Shown here piece by piece: positions 1 to 10,213 of a stretch of 64,000 nt of DNA. The stretch's first letter is position 1, and each line of letters begins with the position of its first letter. A model generated the notes under the pieces. That model had not been told where the DNA came from, made no database searches, and saw only the letters and a program-made list of their open reading frames with translations. The stretch comes from Escarpia spicata. Lineage: Eukaryota > Annelida > Polychaeta > Sabellida > Siboglinidae. A program made the translations under genes and the position numbers. Location: positions 55,895,471-55,959,470 of the forward strand of contig OZ023211.1 of NCBI GenBank assembly GCA_963995525.1. Direction: 5' to 3'.

Positions 1-489
1 CTTCCACCAGGGTTACATAATATAGTATACTTGTTGTGTTACAGATTCTATCGGGAAACGGGGGAAGGTTCACTTTCTGTGGACCCTTTGTTTTAGCGAA
101 GTGTGTCTCACTACCTGTGCACTGTTCTAATGGAATATCAGCTCAACATTTTAACAGGCCTGAAGTATCCACACTGGCACCGCAAGATATGAGCATAGTA
201 AGTCGATAGTTGATGTAGACCGTCAGAATCTTAATTAAGATTACATGTCCGACGACTGGGAACTGCAAAATAAAGCAATTTGATATTGATCGTGTATCCA
301 AGTGGAAGGTATGCTATTAAGATATAGTTTAGAAAGAAGTTATTTTGTTTTAAGACGACCATGAAATGTGATTATGTTTCAAAAACCAGTTTGGCCCTGC
401 CTGACAGATATATATAACCTCAATTATACGCACGCAATCACGCTGGATATGTTACATAACCTTTACTTTAATAAGGTATAACGCATATA
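1..489. other. No gene seen
   Basis: AT-rich single-copy-looking DNA without a convincing ORF, RNA gene or repeat. It may be intron or intergenic sequence. Confidence 0.5.
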
Positions 490-1070
490 TTCTAGCTGGT
501 GATGAACCATTTCTGCTAAAAGGATTTGGCGTTGATAATTAATTTGTATGTTAACAAGTTCAACAGTCGCAGTCACTATGGTCAAGCTGAACAAAAGCGT
601 ATGGGAAAACAATTTAAGATGCTCACTGAGAACACAAGTATGACAGTCTACCATGCCTGTGTGCTGAGCACCCTCCTCTACGGCCGCGAATCGTACGTGG
701 ACCGCCTACGTGCGCCTAGTGCCGCATGTGGATTAAGGTGTTAATCCACATGCGGTGCCTCAATATCGCATCTTCAATATCACCTGGCAGGACCGTGTCC
801 CTTACAGCGACATGCTGGACCGTGCTAGGATCCCAAGCATGTAGGCCTACTCACTGCTGAGCCAGAAACGTCTCCGCTCGCTGGAACTGGCATGGACGAT
901 GGCCGTTTGCCGAACGTCATCCTCTATGTACAACTCGTCAGTGAGCGAAAACAGTGGGACGCACAGCCCTCAGATTCAAGGACGTCTATAAATTAAGCGC
1001 GACCTGTAGGCCTGCAACATATCAGCTCTGAAGATTGGGAGGCAGAGGACGAAAATCACATGCTTTATGC
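490..1070 (+). mobile_element. Decayed 3' fragment of an RTE-like LINE
   Basis: The plus strand reads, in broken frames, as the C-terminal tail of an endonuclease/RT LINE. A segment around 590-690 (with CVLSTLLYG) is followed by a region matching the usual 'LGH..RMDDGRLP..' and 'KDVCKRDLKA' tail, ending in a piece like SEDWEAEDENH near 1060. Stops and frame changes are frequent, so it is not functional. A second copy of the same repeat lies inverted at 26400-27010, sharing the non-coding stretch at 490-560 as well as the coding tail. Clade assignment is from memory of the tail motif. Confidence 0.65.
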
Positions 1071-1351
1071 CCTTACAAAAATACCACTCAAATACCATTG
1101 GATTGTGTTAGGGTGTCTTATGGTCAAGGGTATTTGAATGATCTTCAATGGTATTTTGAATGGTCCTTGTAATTAACTCTTAATTAAGCTGCCATTAAGA
1201 ATCCCTCTAGCTGATATTATATTTCCAGCACTACCTTCCAGAGATCTGACGTGATCATGGACTGTCTGTTTGCTCCGAACATATGCATAACAACTCTTGC
1301 TGTTATATTTTATATTATAAGTTAATAATCTCTTTGTATTTATAATTTCAG

Positions 1352-1978
1352 TTGTAGCTTAGTTAAGTGCTTCTAATCACACGTAAGGATCAAAATGAAC
1401 TTGGCTGTCAGACTGTATTATTTGTTCAAAGGATTCTTATATCCTCTTCAAGTGAAAGTCAGTGTGACAGTGATCATGACATCGATGATGGCCAGTTTGA
1501 TTTGAATCCATCACAACACGCCACAAACAGGATTACAAAACACATCATGCCAAAGAAAATGCTAACAGATTTCAATAACGCATTTCGAGGCAAAGTATAC
1601 AGACACAATGAAAACACACAAAGCGATAATCTTTACATGAGCAGTCAGCGTGACTTTGAGAGTTATCGGAACGGAAGGATCCGCTCAGATCACAAGACCT
1701 TCAGACAACGTGGAGAAAATGTGGAATTATATCGGGGTTATGGAGGTTCTCAAAGGTATAAACCACGTAGACATGATAGAGAGGATACATGGAGATCTGA
1801 CAGGATAGAACAACATGGTGTGACGGGAAAAAAACGAGAGTCTAAGTGTCATCAGAGAATTGTTAGAGTCTACCGGTCGGTTGGAGCCATAAAGTCAACC
1901 TCAGGAAAACCTATGACAAGAAGACGGGAATTGGTACAAGTATGGGCTGGCTGGTCCGGAAACGAAACGACGTGCAAT
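1352..1978 (+). CDS. Possible host exon, Arg-rich, unrecognised
   Basis: An ORF is open from 1367 to 2053 and is crossed at 1979 by a good splice donor (AAT|GTGAGT). A polypyrimidine acceptor (ttataatttcag) lies at 1351, but in-frame stops follow it, so if real this is more likely a first coding exon beginning at the ATG at 1547. The product is polar, low in hydrophobic residues and Arg/Ser/Gln-rich, with no family I recognise. It is on the strand of the MRM1-like exon at 8626 and could encode a long N-terminal extension of that gene, but the exon phases do not match directly, so an intermediate exon would be needed. Confidence 0.35.
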
Positions 1979-2451
1979 GTGAGTAGACATACTTTTTTGA
2001 GAGTCCATAAATTATTTATTTTTCTTAGAAAATGTTATGTTATAATTTATTAGTATTGTCTAAGTGTCATTTTGTGACGTTCTTGTCACGGTTATGTATA
2101 TAATTGTATATATATATATATATATATATAAGTGAAATGCCACATTGGTTCTTCTCCACCTTAGCATATTTTTTTATTAGTGAATTATTTCTTGTTTCTA
2201 AAAATGCAAAAAACAAACAAAATTAAATACTTTCACACCTCCTTTTCCTTAATTTGGTGAATTGTACTATACTGTCCAAACCATTGTGATATATCAGATA
2301 TGATTAATTACAGAATACCAGTTAATATTCAGCCCACTCAACTTTATAGAAGATTACCTGGTTATACACATTTATGGAAATCATAAAGGAATGAAAATAA
2401 ATGTAACAGCATTTCTATCAACAAAAAACTTCTGCCCAGAGACTACCACTA
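1979..2451. other. No gene seen; short (TA)n run
   Basis: Intron-like AT-rich DNA. A (TA)n run occupies about 2100-2131. No ORF is supported. Confidence 0.5.
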
Positions 2452-2512
2452 ATGCTGGGCGTACACTGCTAAACTTTTATTGCCATTCATCTGTTTGATC
2501 AACTGAAAGCTG
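2452..2512 (+). repeat. Left arm of an inverted repeat flanking the Gypsy region
   Basis: The segment around TGCTGGGCGTACACTG recurs in inverted orientation at about 8335-8388. Roughly the first 35 bases match with only a few differences, and similarity continues more loosely through a TTTGATCAA motif. The two arms enclose the Gypsy pol. They could be termini of a larger DNA transposon, or two copies of an interspersed MITE. Confidence 0.6.
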
Positions 2513-2781
2513 ATCAGTCGTGCAATGTATGACGGTCAGCAACTCAACAAAACTTGAGTTGCATGTAGATTTGACTTGTACAACAGTTGTTGAACCGATT
2601 CATCATACGAAAATTGAATCGCACCAACAAAAGTTGCATAATTTACAACAGTGTAACATGAGATTCTAGAACCGCCAGGTGAAACGGCCTTGCTAATAAA
2701 TATCCGGGTTCTGAGATATATCGGAAGGGAAGTAGTTATACACAATTAAAGAATTTTCCAAATTTAACAGACGCTTCACTG

Positions 2782-5700
2782 ATGAACGTACTACAGTGTG
2801 CTAAAATGGCAGAACTACTTAGCAAAGAGCTGAACAAAATGCACGAACAAACAACAGGCCACCCTCAGCAGGACGTGCACGCTGTTCGTCAAAGTCAACC
2901 GTCTCGCCAGAAGCAACGCTTCCGAGTTAAACAGCGACCTGATCACGGAGAAAAGGGCCGGGTTAATAGTCAACCTAACAGGAGAGTCCAGAAAGCCTGC
3001 TATCGATGTGGTTCGCCTGCTTATCACCACAGAGACTGTCCATTCATCAATGCCGTCTGCTACGGGTGCGATCGTAAGGGACACATACAGGCTGTGTGCA
3101 GATCTTCCGGAAAGCCCGTCAGAAAAGAAAAAATGGCTCAACACACGGTCGATAAAAGTAGTACAGAGACTATCGCAGTTGAGGTGCTCTCCAATTCCAC
3201 ACGCGTCGATAAACCGCAGATTTTACTACAAATCTCAAACGTTGACCTACATTTCGAAGTGGATACTGGGGCTGCAGTGTCGCTCGTTGGCCCGGATATC
3301 TGGAAGAGCATTGGATCGCCACATTTGACGTCGTCAAAGATCCGACTTTTTGGTTATGGCAAGCAACCGATTCCAGTCAAAGGACAATGCAATGTCATTG
3401 TGTCCTACAATGGGGCCAATCGGTCTTTGCCACTGATCGTCGTCGGAAAGGCAGGCACGTCACTTTTCGCGCTTGACTGGATCAAAGCATTCCAAGTTGA
3501 TGTGAATGCCTTGCTCTACAGCAGTACTGCTACTGCATTGCCGTCCACCACTGACTGCAATGTAATAGAAAAGTGTGATCGCGACCTACAGAGGGTCCTA
3601 GACCAGTACCCAGCTGTCTTCGCGCCCGGATTGGGGCTCTGCACTAAGGTGAAAGCACGGCTTTTACTGAAAGAAGATGCCGTCCCCAAGTTCTTCAAAC
3701 CGAGACCAGTACCATTCAGTCGCATGGATACCGTTGACAAAGAGCTACATCGTCTCGAGGATTTGGGTATCATAACAAGTGTCGTTCACAGTGAATGGGC
3801 GACGCCCATTGTCGTCGTGCAGAAGCCGAACGGAAAAGTGCGCATCTGCGGAGACTATAAAGTGACTGTAAATCCTCAGTTGCACGTAGATCAGCACCCC
3901 ATTCCGAGGGTAGACGAACTGTTCGCCAAGCTACAAGGAGGACAGCACTTTTCAAAGCTTGACATGTCCGACGCATATCTACAAGTAGAGCTAGATGACG
4001 CCACTAAGCAACTACTCGTCATAAACACGCACAAAGGACTGTTCAGGTACAATCGATTGTCGTTTGGACCGGCACCAGCGCCGGCCATTTTCCAGAAGTT
4101 AGTCGACAATCTGGTTTCCGGCATTCCATATGTGACTGCCTACCTGGATGATGTGATCGTCACAGGACGAACGAAGGAAGAACACCTGCAAAACCTCAAG
4201 CAGGTCCTCTCTGCGTTGAACGAATATGGAATGAAACTGCGACTTGACAAGTGTGAGTTCTTCCGACAGCAGGTCACATACCTAGGACATGTGATCTCAG
4301 CAGATGGTCTCAAGCCATCTGAGGAACGCGTCAACGCCATCGTCAAGTTTCCGACGCCAGAGAACGTTAAACAGCTGGAAAGCTTCATCGGCAAGCTGAA
4401 CTATTACGGAAAGTTCTTGCCATCATTCTCTACCATCTGCACCCCTCTAAACCGACTGCGCAGACAGGACGTCAAATGGGCCTGGTCCGCTGAGTGCAAC
4501 CAGGCGTTCAACCAACTGAAGGAGATGCTGGCCCAGAAAACGCTCTTGGTCCACTACGATCCAACTAGGCCGATATCTCTGGCCGCCGAAGCATCGCCTT
4601 ATGGCATCGGGGCTGTTATTTCTCAGTGTGCACCGGATGGCACTGAGGAACCGATCGCCTTCGCCTCCAAAACGCTGACGTCGGCAGAGAAGAATTACAG
4701 CCAGGTGGAGAAGGAGGCACTGTCAATCATTTTCGGTGTGAAGAAATTCCATCAGTACCTGAGTGGTCGCCACTTCCAGCTCACCACAGATCACAAACCT
4801 CTGCTGACCATCTTCAGTCCAGAGAAGAGTCTACCAGTGATGACGCTACAGCGACTGCAGCGATGGGCACTGATAATGATGGGCTACGATTACCACATCG
4901 TCTACAGACAGTCTGCTGATCACGCCAACGCAGATGCTCTGTCTCGCCTGCCCACTGGTCCCGATCCGAGTTTCGACAAAGAGGAGAGCATAGCCGAAAT
5001 CGAGAATGAAGTGAACTTGCTCGACATGCAGGTCATTCTAAATTTGCCGCTCTCTGCGAAAACCGTCGCCGACTACACCAGAAAGGACCCGATTCTGACA
5101 AAGGTGCTAGACTTCGTTGCAAATGGGTGGCCATCCATGTGGCCGCATAATCAGGATAAGGACAAAGTTCGTACTTACCTGAACGCCCAGACGGAGATCA
5201 CATCGAAGGGTGGTGTCCTTCTACGCGACTCCCGAGTCATCATTCCGACTGCACTTCGTGCTAGGGTCCTCAACATGCTGCACTTGACGCACATTGGAAT
5301 AGTGCGCATGAAGTCGCTCGCACGCATGCATGTGTGGTGGCCTAATATCGAGGTCGACATCGCCGCCCACTGCAAGGACTGCACAGCTTGTGCCGAAACA
5401 GGCCCAAATCAACCTGAAAATCTGTCTGCATGGCCCGTTCCGGACCGCCCATGGCAGCGCATTCATATTGATTTTGCCGGTCCGTTCCTAGATGACATGT
5501 GGTTGGTCGTGATGGATGCCCACTCGAAATGGCCGCACGTTCTTAAATTAAACAAGTATCCGACATCTGAGACTACTACGTCCGCACTCGATGACTTGTT
5601 TGCTATCTGGGGCCTGCCTGAGACAATAGTATCCGACAATGGCCCGCAGTTCGCCTCAAAGACGTTCGCTGACTGGTGCAATGCACACTCGATCGCACAT

Positions 5701-6393
5701 CTGACTTCTGCGCCATTTCACCCACCATCGAACGGTGAAGCTGAACGGCTTGTTGGCATTTTCAAACAGGCCATGAAACGAGCTGTCAGAGGGGAGAGGA
5801 AGTCGAAACATCTGGCTTTGCGAGAATTCCTCCAGCAATACCGTGTCACTCCAAATTGCACGACTGGTCGTACTCCAGCTGAACTGATGCTCGGACACCA
5901 GCTGCGGTCTTCTCTCTCCGTTCTACAACCACCTGTGCACAAAGTGAAAACACAGAAGAAATCAACATTGCCAGCCAAGCCGAAATTCTCAATCGGTGCA
6001 TATGTCCATTACAGAGATTTCACAAAAAATCGTCCAAAATGGGTGGCTGGAAAAGTGACTGGTCAGATCGGAAAGAAAATGTTCATTGTCCAAGGACCTG
6101 ATGGACATTGCCGCCGACACGAAGATCAGCTGAAGTCGCATTCCGTTCCAACAATGAACCGCCGACGCAATCTGAAGCGTTCTGCTGCACTCGCGACTGA
6201 AGGTCCTACAAAGACGGATCAGCAGCAATCCGACAACGGTGTTCCCGACTTGCCCGTTCCCGAAATTGACGAACACCTGCCTGACGAAGCCATGAACGAT
6301 GAACCGCCTGTCCCTGTTGATCAGCCCGTAATACCTCGTCGTTCGACTCGCGGTAATTTTGGTATTCCGCCGAAGAGGCTCATTGAGGAATGA
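2782..6393 (+). CDS. Ty3/Gypsy retrotransposon Gag-tail/Pol polyprotein
   Basis: A 1203-residue uninterrupted polyprotein. In order: two CCHC-type knuckles from a Gag C-terminus (about residues 73-108); an aspartic protease with the D-T-G-A motif (about 158-161); reverse transcriptase with YLDD near residue 454; RNase H with TTDHKPLL; an integrase with an HHCC-type zinc region (about 835-872) and a D-D-35-E triad near D897, D952 and E988. The C-terminus is Pro-rich and ends near the polypurine tract. The Gag matrix/capsid part is missing and I find no 5' LTR or primer-binding site upstream, so the copy looks 5'-truncated although Pol is open. It resembles K02A2.6-like Gypsy elements of invertebrates. 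The intact catalytic residues suggest a fairly young insertion. Confidence 0.93.
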   Translation: MNVLQCAKMAELLSKELNKMHEQTTGHPQQDVHAVRQSQPSRQKQRFRVKQRPDHGEKGRVNSQPNRRVQKACYRCGSPAYHHRDCPFINAVCYGCDRKGHIQAVCRSSGKPVRKEKMAQHTVDKSSTETIAVEVLSNSTRVDKPQILLQISNVDLHFEVDTGAAVSLVGPDIWKSIGSPHLTSSKIRLFGYGKQPIPVKGQCNVIVSYNGANRSLPLIVVGKAGTSLFALDWIKAFQVDVNALLYSSTATALPSTTDCNVIEKCDRDLQRVLDQYPAVFAPGLGLCTKVKARLLLKEDAVPKFFKPRPVPFSRMDTVDKELHRLEDLGIITSVVHSEWATPIVVVQKPNGKVRICGDYKVTVNPQLHVDQHPIPRVDELFAKLQGGQHFSKLDMSDAYLQVELDDATKQLLVINTHKGLFRYNRLSFGPAPAPAIFQKLVDNLVSGIPYVTAYLDDVIVTGRTKEEHLQNLKQVLSALNEYGMKLRLDKCEFFRQQVTYLGHVISADGLKPSEERVNAIVKFPTPENVKQLESFIGKLNYYGKFLPSFSTICTPLNRLRRQDVKWAWSAECNQAFNQLKEMLAQKTLLVHYDPTRPISLAAEASPYGIGAVISQCAPDGTEEPIAFASKTLTSAEKNYSQVEKEALSIIFGVKKFHQYLSGRHFQLTTDHKPLLTIFSPEKSLPVMTLQRLQRWALIMMGYDYHIVYRQSADHANADALSRLPTGPDPSFDKEESIAEIENEVNLLDMQVILNLPLSAKTVADYTRKDPILTKVLDFVANGWPSMWPHNQDKDKVRTYLNAQTEITSKGGVLLRDSRVIIPTALRARVLNMLHLTHIGIVRMKSLARMHVWWPNIEVDIAAHCKDCTACAETGPNQPENLSAWPVPDRPWQRIHIDFAGPFLDDMWLVVMDAHSKWPHVLKLNKYPTSETTTSALDDLFAIWGLPETIVSDNGPQFASKTFADWCNAHSIAHLTSAPFHPPSNGEAERLVGIFKQAMKRAVRGERKSKHLALREFLQQYRVTPNCTTGRTPAELMLGHQLRSSLSVLQPPVHKVKTQKKSTLPAKPKFSIGAYVHYRDFTKNRPKWVAGKVTGQIGKKMFIVQGPDGHCRRHEDQLKSHSVPTMNRRRNLKRSAALATEGPTKTDQQQSDNGVPDLPVPEIDEHLPDEAMNDEPPVPVDQPVIPRRSTRGNFGIPPKRLIEE

Positions 6394-6406
6394 GCAACGA
6401 ACAATC

Positions 6407-6700
6407 TGGAAGGGAGGACTGTCATGTTTCTCATATGCTATGTGAACTGTATGTTATTATGGGACCACCCTCTAGTGACAATTGACCAGACATGTTTCTC
6501 ATATGCTATATGAACTGTGTGTTATTGTTGGACCACCCTCTAGAGACAATTGACCAGACTGACCAATTGCTTTAGAGTGTCTGCCATCTTGTTTTGTGGA
6601 AGTGACCACATGTATCTTTAGTTGTTCTGCAAATTAAATGTTTCTAATATTATGCAAATGTTCTACATGTTATTCACTGGCATACAAGTACACAACATTG
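6407..6700 (+). repeat. Polypurine tract and 3' LTR remnant with 68-bp tandem duplication
   Basis: A purine run (GGAAGGGAGGAC, about 6408-6419) follows the pol stop and is immediately followed by TGTCATG, the usual start of an LTR. The first 136 bases are two copies of a 68-bp unit beginning at 6423 and 6491 (CATGTTTCTCATATGCTATR). The right LTR boundary is not clear and no matching 5' LTR is present in the window. Confidence 0.55.
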
Positions 6701-8334
6701 GCCCATCTTCCAAACAACAAAACAAAATACAGTGATTCTTCAAGGAAGACTCGTCAGCCTCCCTAACCTCTTATCATACAAAGTCTTACGTACATACATC
6801 TCTATCATAACATTTCATGGGTACACAAGGATTGACCAGTTCTTCAATCCTATACTATTTCATCAAAAGATTCTATAACATATTTGCCATATAGGCTTAA
6901 AAGTTTAACACGCTACAGCTGTCTGCATGGCACTCACAATGTAGAGATGTGAGAACATAATGTTTATAATGAACGATACCACATTCCGTCAACACCGTTA
7001 ACTTGATAATAATTTGTCCCTCAGTAGTCGAGCGAAGTAGTTCTCACTCGGTTAATTGGGAATTCCCTCTTCGGGTGTGAATTCACCATTGTCGCGTAAC
7101 CCGTCTACTCTCGCACTGTTGTTATACGAGGTGTTACTCGGCGTCTACCGCCCTCGAGTACACTTTGTCAGACTTCACCCCGCCCAGACACTACAATAAA
7201 TGATAACTATAATAATAAAATATTCTTATTCCTTGGTGTGTAAACTACACCCTTCATATCATATGTTTTTCTACCGACATCATAGTATTTACACACAAAC
7301 ATATGTAACCTAATGTTTGCCATAGACATATACATATCCGGACTCAATATCCTGTTAGTAATAACAACCCCACCACCTTACATATTCTAAGTCCTAACAA
7401 ACTATACACCAATAACCATTATCTGTGACACCGTAATACAACCTATGTTCACTTCTTCTTACTATCTAACGTTCACATAACAGAGCGATGATTCACCACC
7501 CCGCCTAAATCTCGAGATGCCAGTATCATTGCGCTGACCATATTCCTTTATTATTGACCACACCTTCTGACACAATTATAACAATGTAAAAACCAGATGT
7601 TTAAGCCAATACCTCTAATCTAACATTCACACTGATTCACTCATAATATATATATATTCCACATACCTCCGGTATTTCTTCTACTCTATATATGCATGGA
7701 GAAATTCAACGCCAAAGCCACCACTGGGTATAGACTTCATGTTTGCCAACTGCACCATAATGGTTTCTCTCCTCAGAAGAGACCAGATTACATTTCATTG
7801 CTCTGTCGGGTTCTGGATTCGTCTGTACTATTCTGCCTTCAAATCTCAGTGCCTCCACCCTATACTTAGCATCAGTCATGTGAACCCTGCTGATGCTGAC
7901 GCCATTGTAACAATTTCAACACCATCCAATAGGTGATAATCAGTAAAAAAATCTTCATTATAACGACATCCCTATATACCTTAATGTTATCCCATTTAAA
8001 CTTACGTCCGTATCATCATATCTATTCATATGGAACGGCCAATCATGTTATAAATATTACACGTTGTATTCGACAATCCTCCCTGTCTACCATAACTATA
8101 ATTATATTTGCCCGGTTCTTTAAAATCTGACCTTAGGTCACCACTCCAGTTCCTTCACAGTATTGCATAACCACTGGATAGCCATCAATGGCCTACAGGG
8201 CAACCCTATAATACCAGTCAGCCAACCATAGCTTTACATTGTAACCCTAAATGCAGTCTTTCACAGATGCTACCAACCTATGTTAAGTTCTTAAAATCAC
8301 AATCTTGACAGAGACGTCATAGTTTCTTATTGAT
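6701..8334. other. No gene seen
   Basis: Mostly AT-rich non-coding sequence. A GC-richer block at about 7020-7190 resembles LTR or untranslated repeat sequence but carries no ORF. Short ORFs at 7739-8130 look random. Confidence 0.5.
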
Positions 8335-8388
8335 CAAATAGACGACACCCAACAAAAGTTTAGCAGTGTATGCCCAGCATTAGGTTTA
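8335..8388 (-). repeat. Right arm of the inverted repeat flanking the Gypsy region
   Basis: Reverse-complement match of the arm at 2452-2512, with the core CAGTGTATGCCCAGCA. The arms are about 5.9 kb apart. Confidence 0.6.
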
Positions 8389-8625
8389 CAAATGTTACTC
8401 TTTTTTTTATGAATATGCCGCTAATGTGAGAGCCACCCACTGATAAAGTTAATGTGAAGTATTTGGATGTGGAATGTTGTTAATTACAATTGAAATATAA
8501 CAAAACCAAACCTTTTAAATATATCTTAATTATATATTCAGACCCTCGTCATGTGCTATTCTTTAGTTTTAACTTTAAAGCCCACTTGCATATTACTAAT
8601 CAGTATTCTGACCGAATGATTTCAG

Positions 8626-8863
8626 GGATTGGTCAAGAAGACCACCAGTTGAAGGTGAAGTCCTTTTTGGACTCTACCCGATTCTGCTGGCTTTTCAACA
8701 AGGGAGGTGCGAATGTCATCAGCTGTTTATGAAGGACAGTCTAAGGGATTTGGATAAGCCCTTAGTGGTTGAACTGTTGTCCCTGGCAACAGAACGGGGT
8801 ATTCCCGTGTGGAGTTGTGATGTCGGAATGCTGAATTACCTCTCACAGTCACGTCTGCATCAG
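8626..8863 (+). CDS. MRM1: Exon of mitochondrial rRNA methyltransferase 1-like protein
   Basis: An exon bounded by acceptor ttcag (8621-8625) and donor CAG|GTAAGA (8864). Read with one leading base it is open for 79 codons. It contains a segment like LFGLYPILLAF, then a helix ending ELLSLATERGIPVW, and finishes with SRLHQ exactly at the donor. This is the arrangement of the substrate-binding N-terminal domain of SpoU-family 2'-O-methyltransferases of the MRM1 type (mitochondrial 16S rRNA Gm), where the next residues are usually G-V-C. The SPOUT catalytic domain should lie downstream on the plus strand, but I could not find its exons before the satellite array. Family call is from motif memory. 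Confidence 0.65.
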
Positions 8864-9421
8864 GTAAGAAATGAATGATTCTAAGTACTGTGCTTGCACA
8901 CACTATGTCTGTCTATGTGCATGATAATGTGTGTGTGAATTTTTTGTGTAAGTTGTGGTTAGCTGGTTGCATGGGGAACCCCCTTAATCTTTGTCAAAAT
9001 CCCCATCACCCAAAATCCCATAATAAGGAAAAGTGCATCCAAAAAGTCTTGTCACTCAAAACACCATCAGTCAAAACCCACGGCAGTTAAAACCCCATAA
9101 ATCCAAAGTTCAAAACCATTTTGATCAGTCAAAATCCCATCACTCATTATCCCGTTAGTCAAAATCTTATCAATCAAAATGAACATCCGTGAAAACCCAC
9201 ATCAGTGTAAAACACAATTCAAAACACTGTCAGTCAAAACTCCACCAGTTTAATCAGATTTAACAAGATTGCCACCCAGAGAATTAACTCTAGATGGCAG
9301 GTGGACAAGGAAGCCACTTCAATAGTATTAGTAGTATCACTAGTATGACACAATATAACATGGCAAACAGTGTCAACACATTCAACATGAATTACGTTTA
9401 ATGAAATAAAATAATATTTAC
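8864..9421 (+). repeat. Degenerate minisatellite (about 8990-9240) in an intron
   Basis: Between about 8990 and 9240 the sequence repeats a degenerate unit of about 16-18 bases of the form CAGTCAAAACCCCATCA. Units differ by substitutions and indels. No ORF is supported in the rest of the stretch. Confidence 0.6.
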
Positions 9422-9699
9422 CTTCAAATGTGTTGTGAAGTTTGATGATGTCTTTGAAGATCCTGATATCACTGTAGCACAATTCTTGCATTTTCCTTGA
9501 TAATTCCCCTCCGTATTGGCAGGTACTACACTTACAGATGGTTCAGCCAGACTCAGAGAAGTCTTCATCTGAATGACCCCAGCTCCTGCCGCTGAACAGA
9601 TTTTATAAACAGTCCAATCAGTTATGCTGTGTAAACTGTACAAGGATTCGTTGGCAGACTGGCAGTCTTCATTGCTTTTGTTAGGCTGTAGGAGCAGGT
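9422..9699 (-). CDS. Exon with the start of a BED-type zinc finger
   Basis: The exon runs from acceptor ctttt gtgttag (9701-9700) to donor GAAG|GTAAAT (9421-9420). Translated on the minus strand it is Ser/Asn-rich and ends with a C-x2-C pair followed by a Ser/Thr-rich stretch and SNFTTHLK at the donor. That is the first part of a BED zinc finger (C-x2-C-xn-H-x3-5-H), with the last ligand expected in the next exon. BED fingers occur in hAT transposases and domesticated ZBED proteins; which one this is cannot be told. No hAT transposase core is seen nearby. Confidence 0.5.
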
Positions 9700-9779
9700 C
9701 TAACACAAAAGAAGCCTATTACTCCAAAGTGTAGAAGTCCAAGTATAAGTAAATGGGATAATTTGGAAATTCATTTGAA

Positions 9780-9960
9780 ATGTTAATTTGTAATATAAAA
9801 GTAATATGTCAATTACTATTACATTGCTTTCTATTATGATTATTATTATTACTATTACATTGATTTTTTGCTCAACATATTTCTATTACTATTACTTCAC
9901 TATTTGTAATCGTTACTATTACTATTACATATTACTATTACCCTAGGCCTGCTCTGAAAC
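9780..9960 (+). repeat. ATT/ACT-rich simple repeat
   Basis: Low-complexity stretch made of ATTACT and ATTATT words, broken by short unique pieces. Confidence 0.7.
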
Positions 9961-10067
9961 ATTCATAGCAGCACTAATGGTTAACCCTAAGTCATTTTTT
10001 TTATTGTAGTACTTAGTATAGAACCCCCCTATTGTATATTGTACATCTTCGTTCCCATGTCCTGTGT

Positions 10068-10213
10068 GGAGGCACTTACATTTCCCAAACTTGAAATTTG
10101 TCTCTTTTCAGACCATTTGATCAACCTATCAAGATCATCTTGCAAATGATGTCTATCTCCATCATGTTTAATCCTTCTAAACACTTTTGAATCATCCACA
10201 AATTTCAAAACCT
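10068..10213 (-). mobile_element. LINE reverse-transcriptase fragment (motif C region)
   Basis: On the minus strand this reads FVDDSKVFRRIKHDGDRHHL and continues through KWSEK, the usual sequence after the F/Y-x-D-D catalytic motif of CR1/Rex-type LINEs. The frame breaks near 10105. It directly abuts the 97-bp satellite, which sits where the upstream RT motif would be. Confidence 0.75.
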
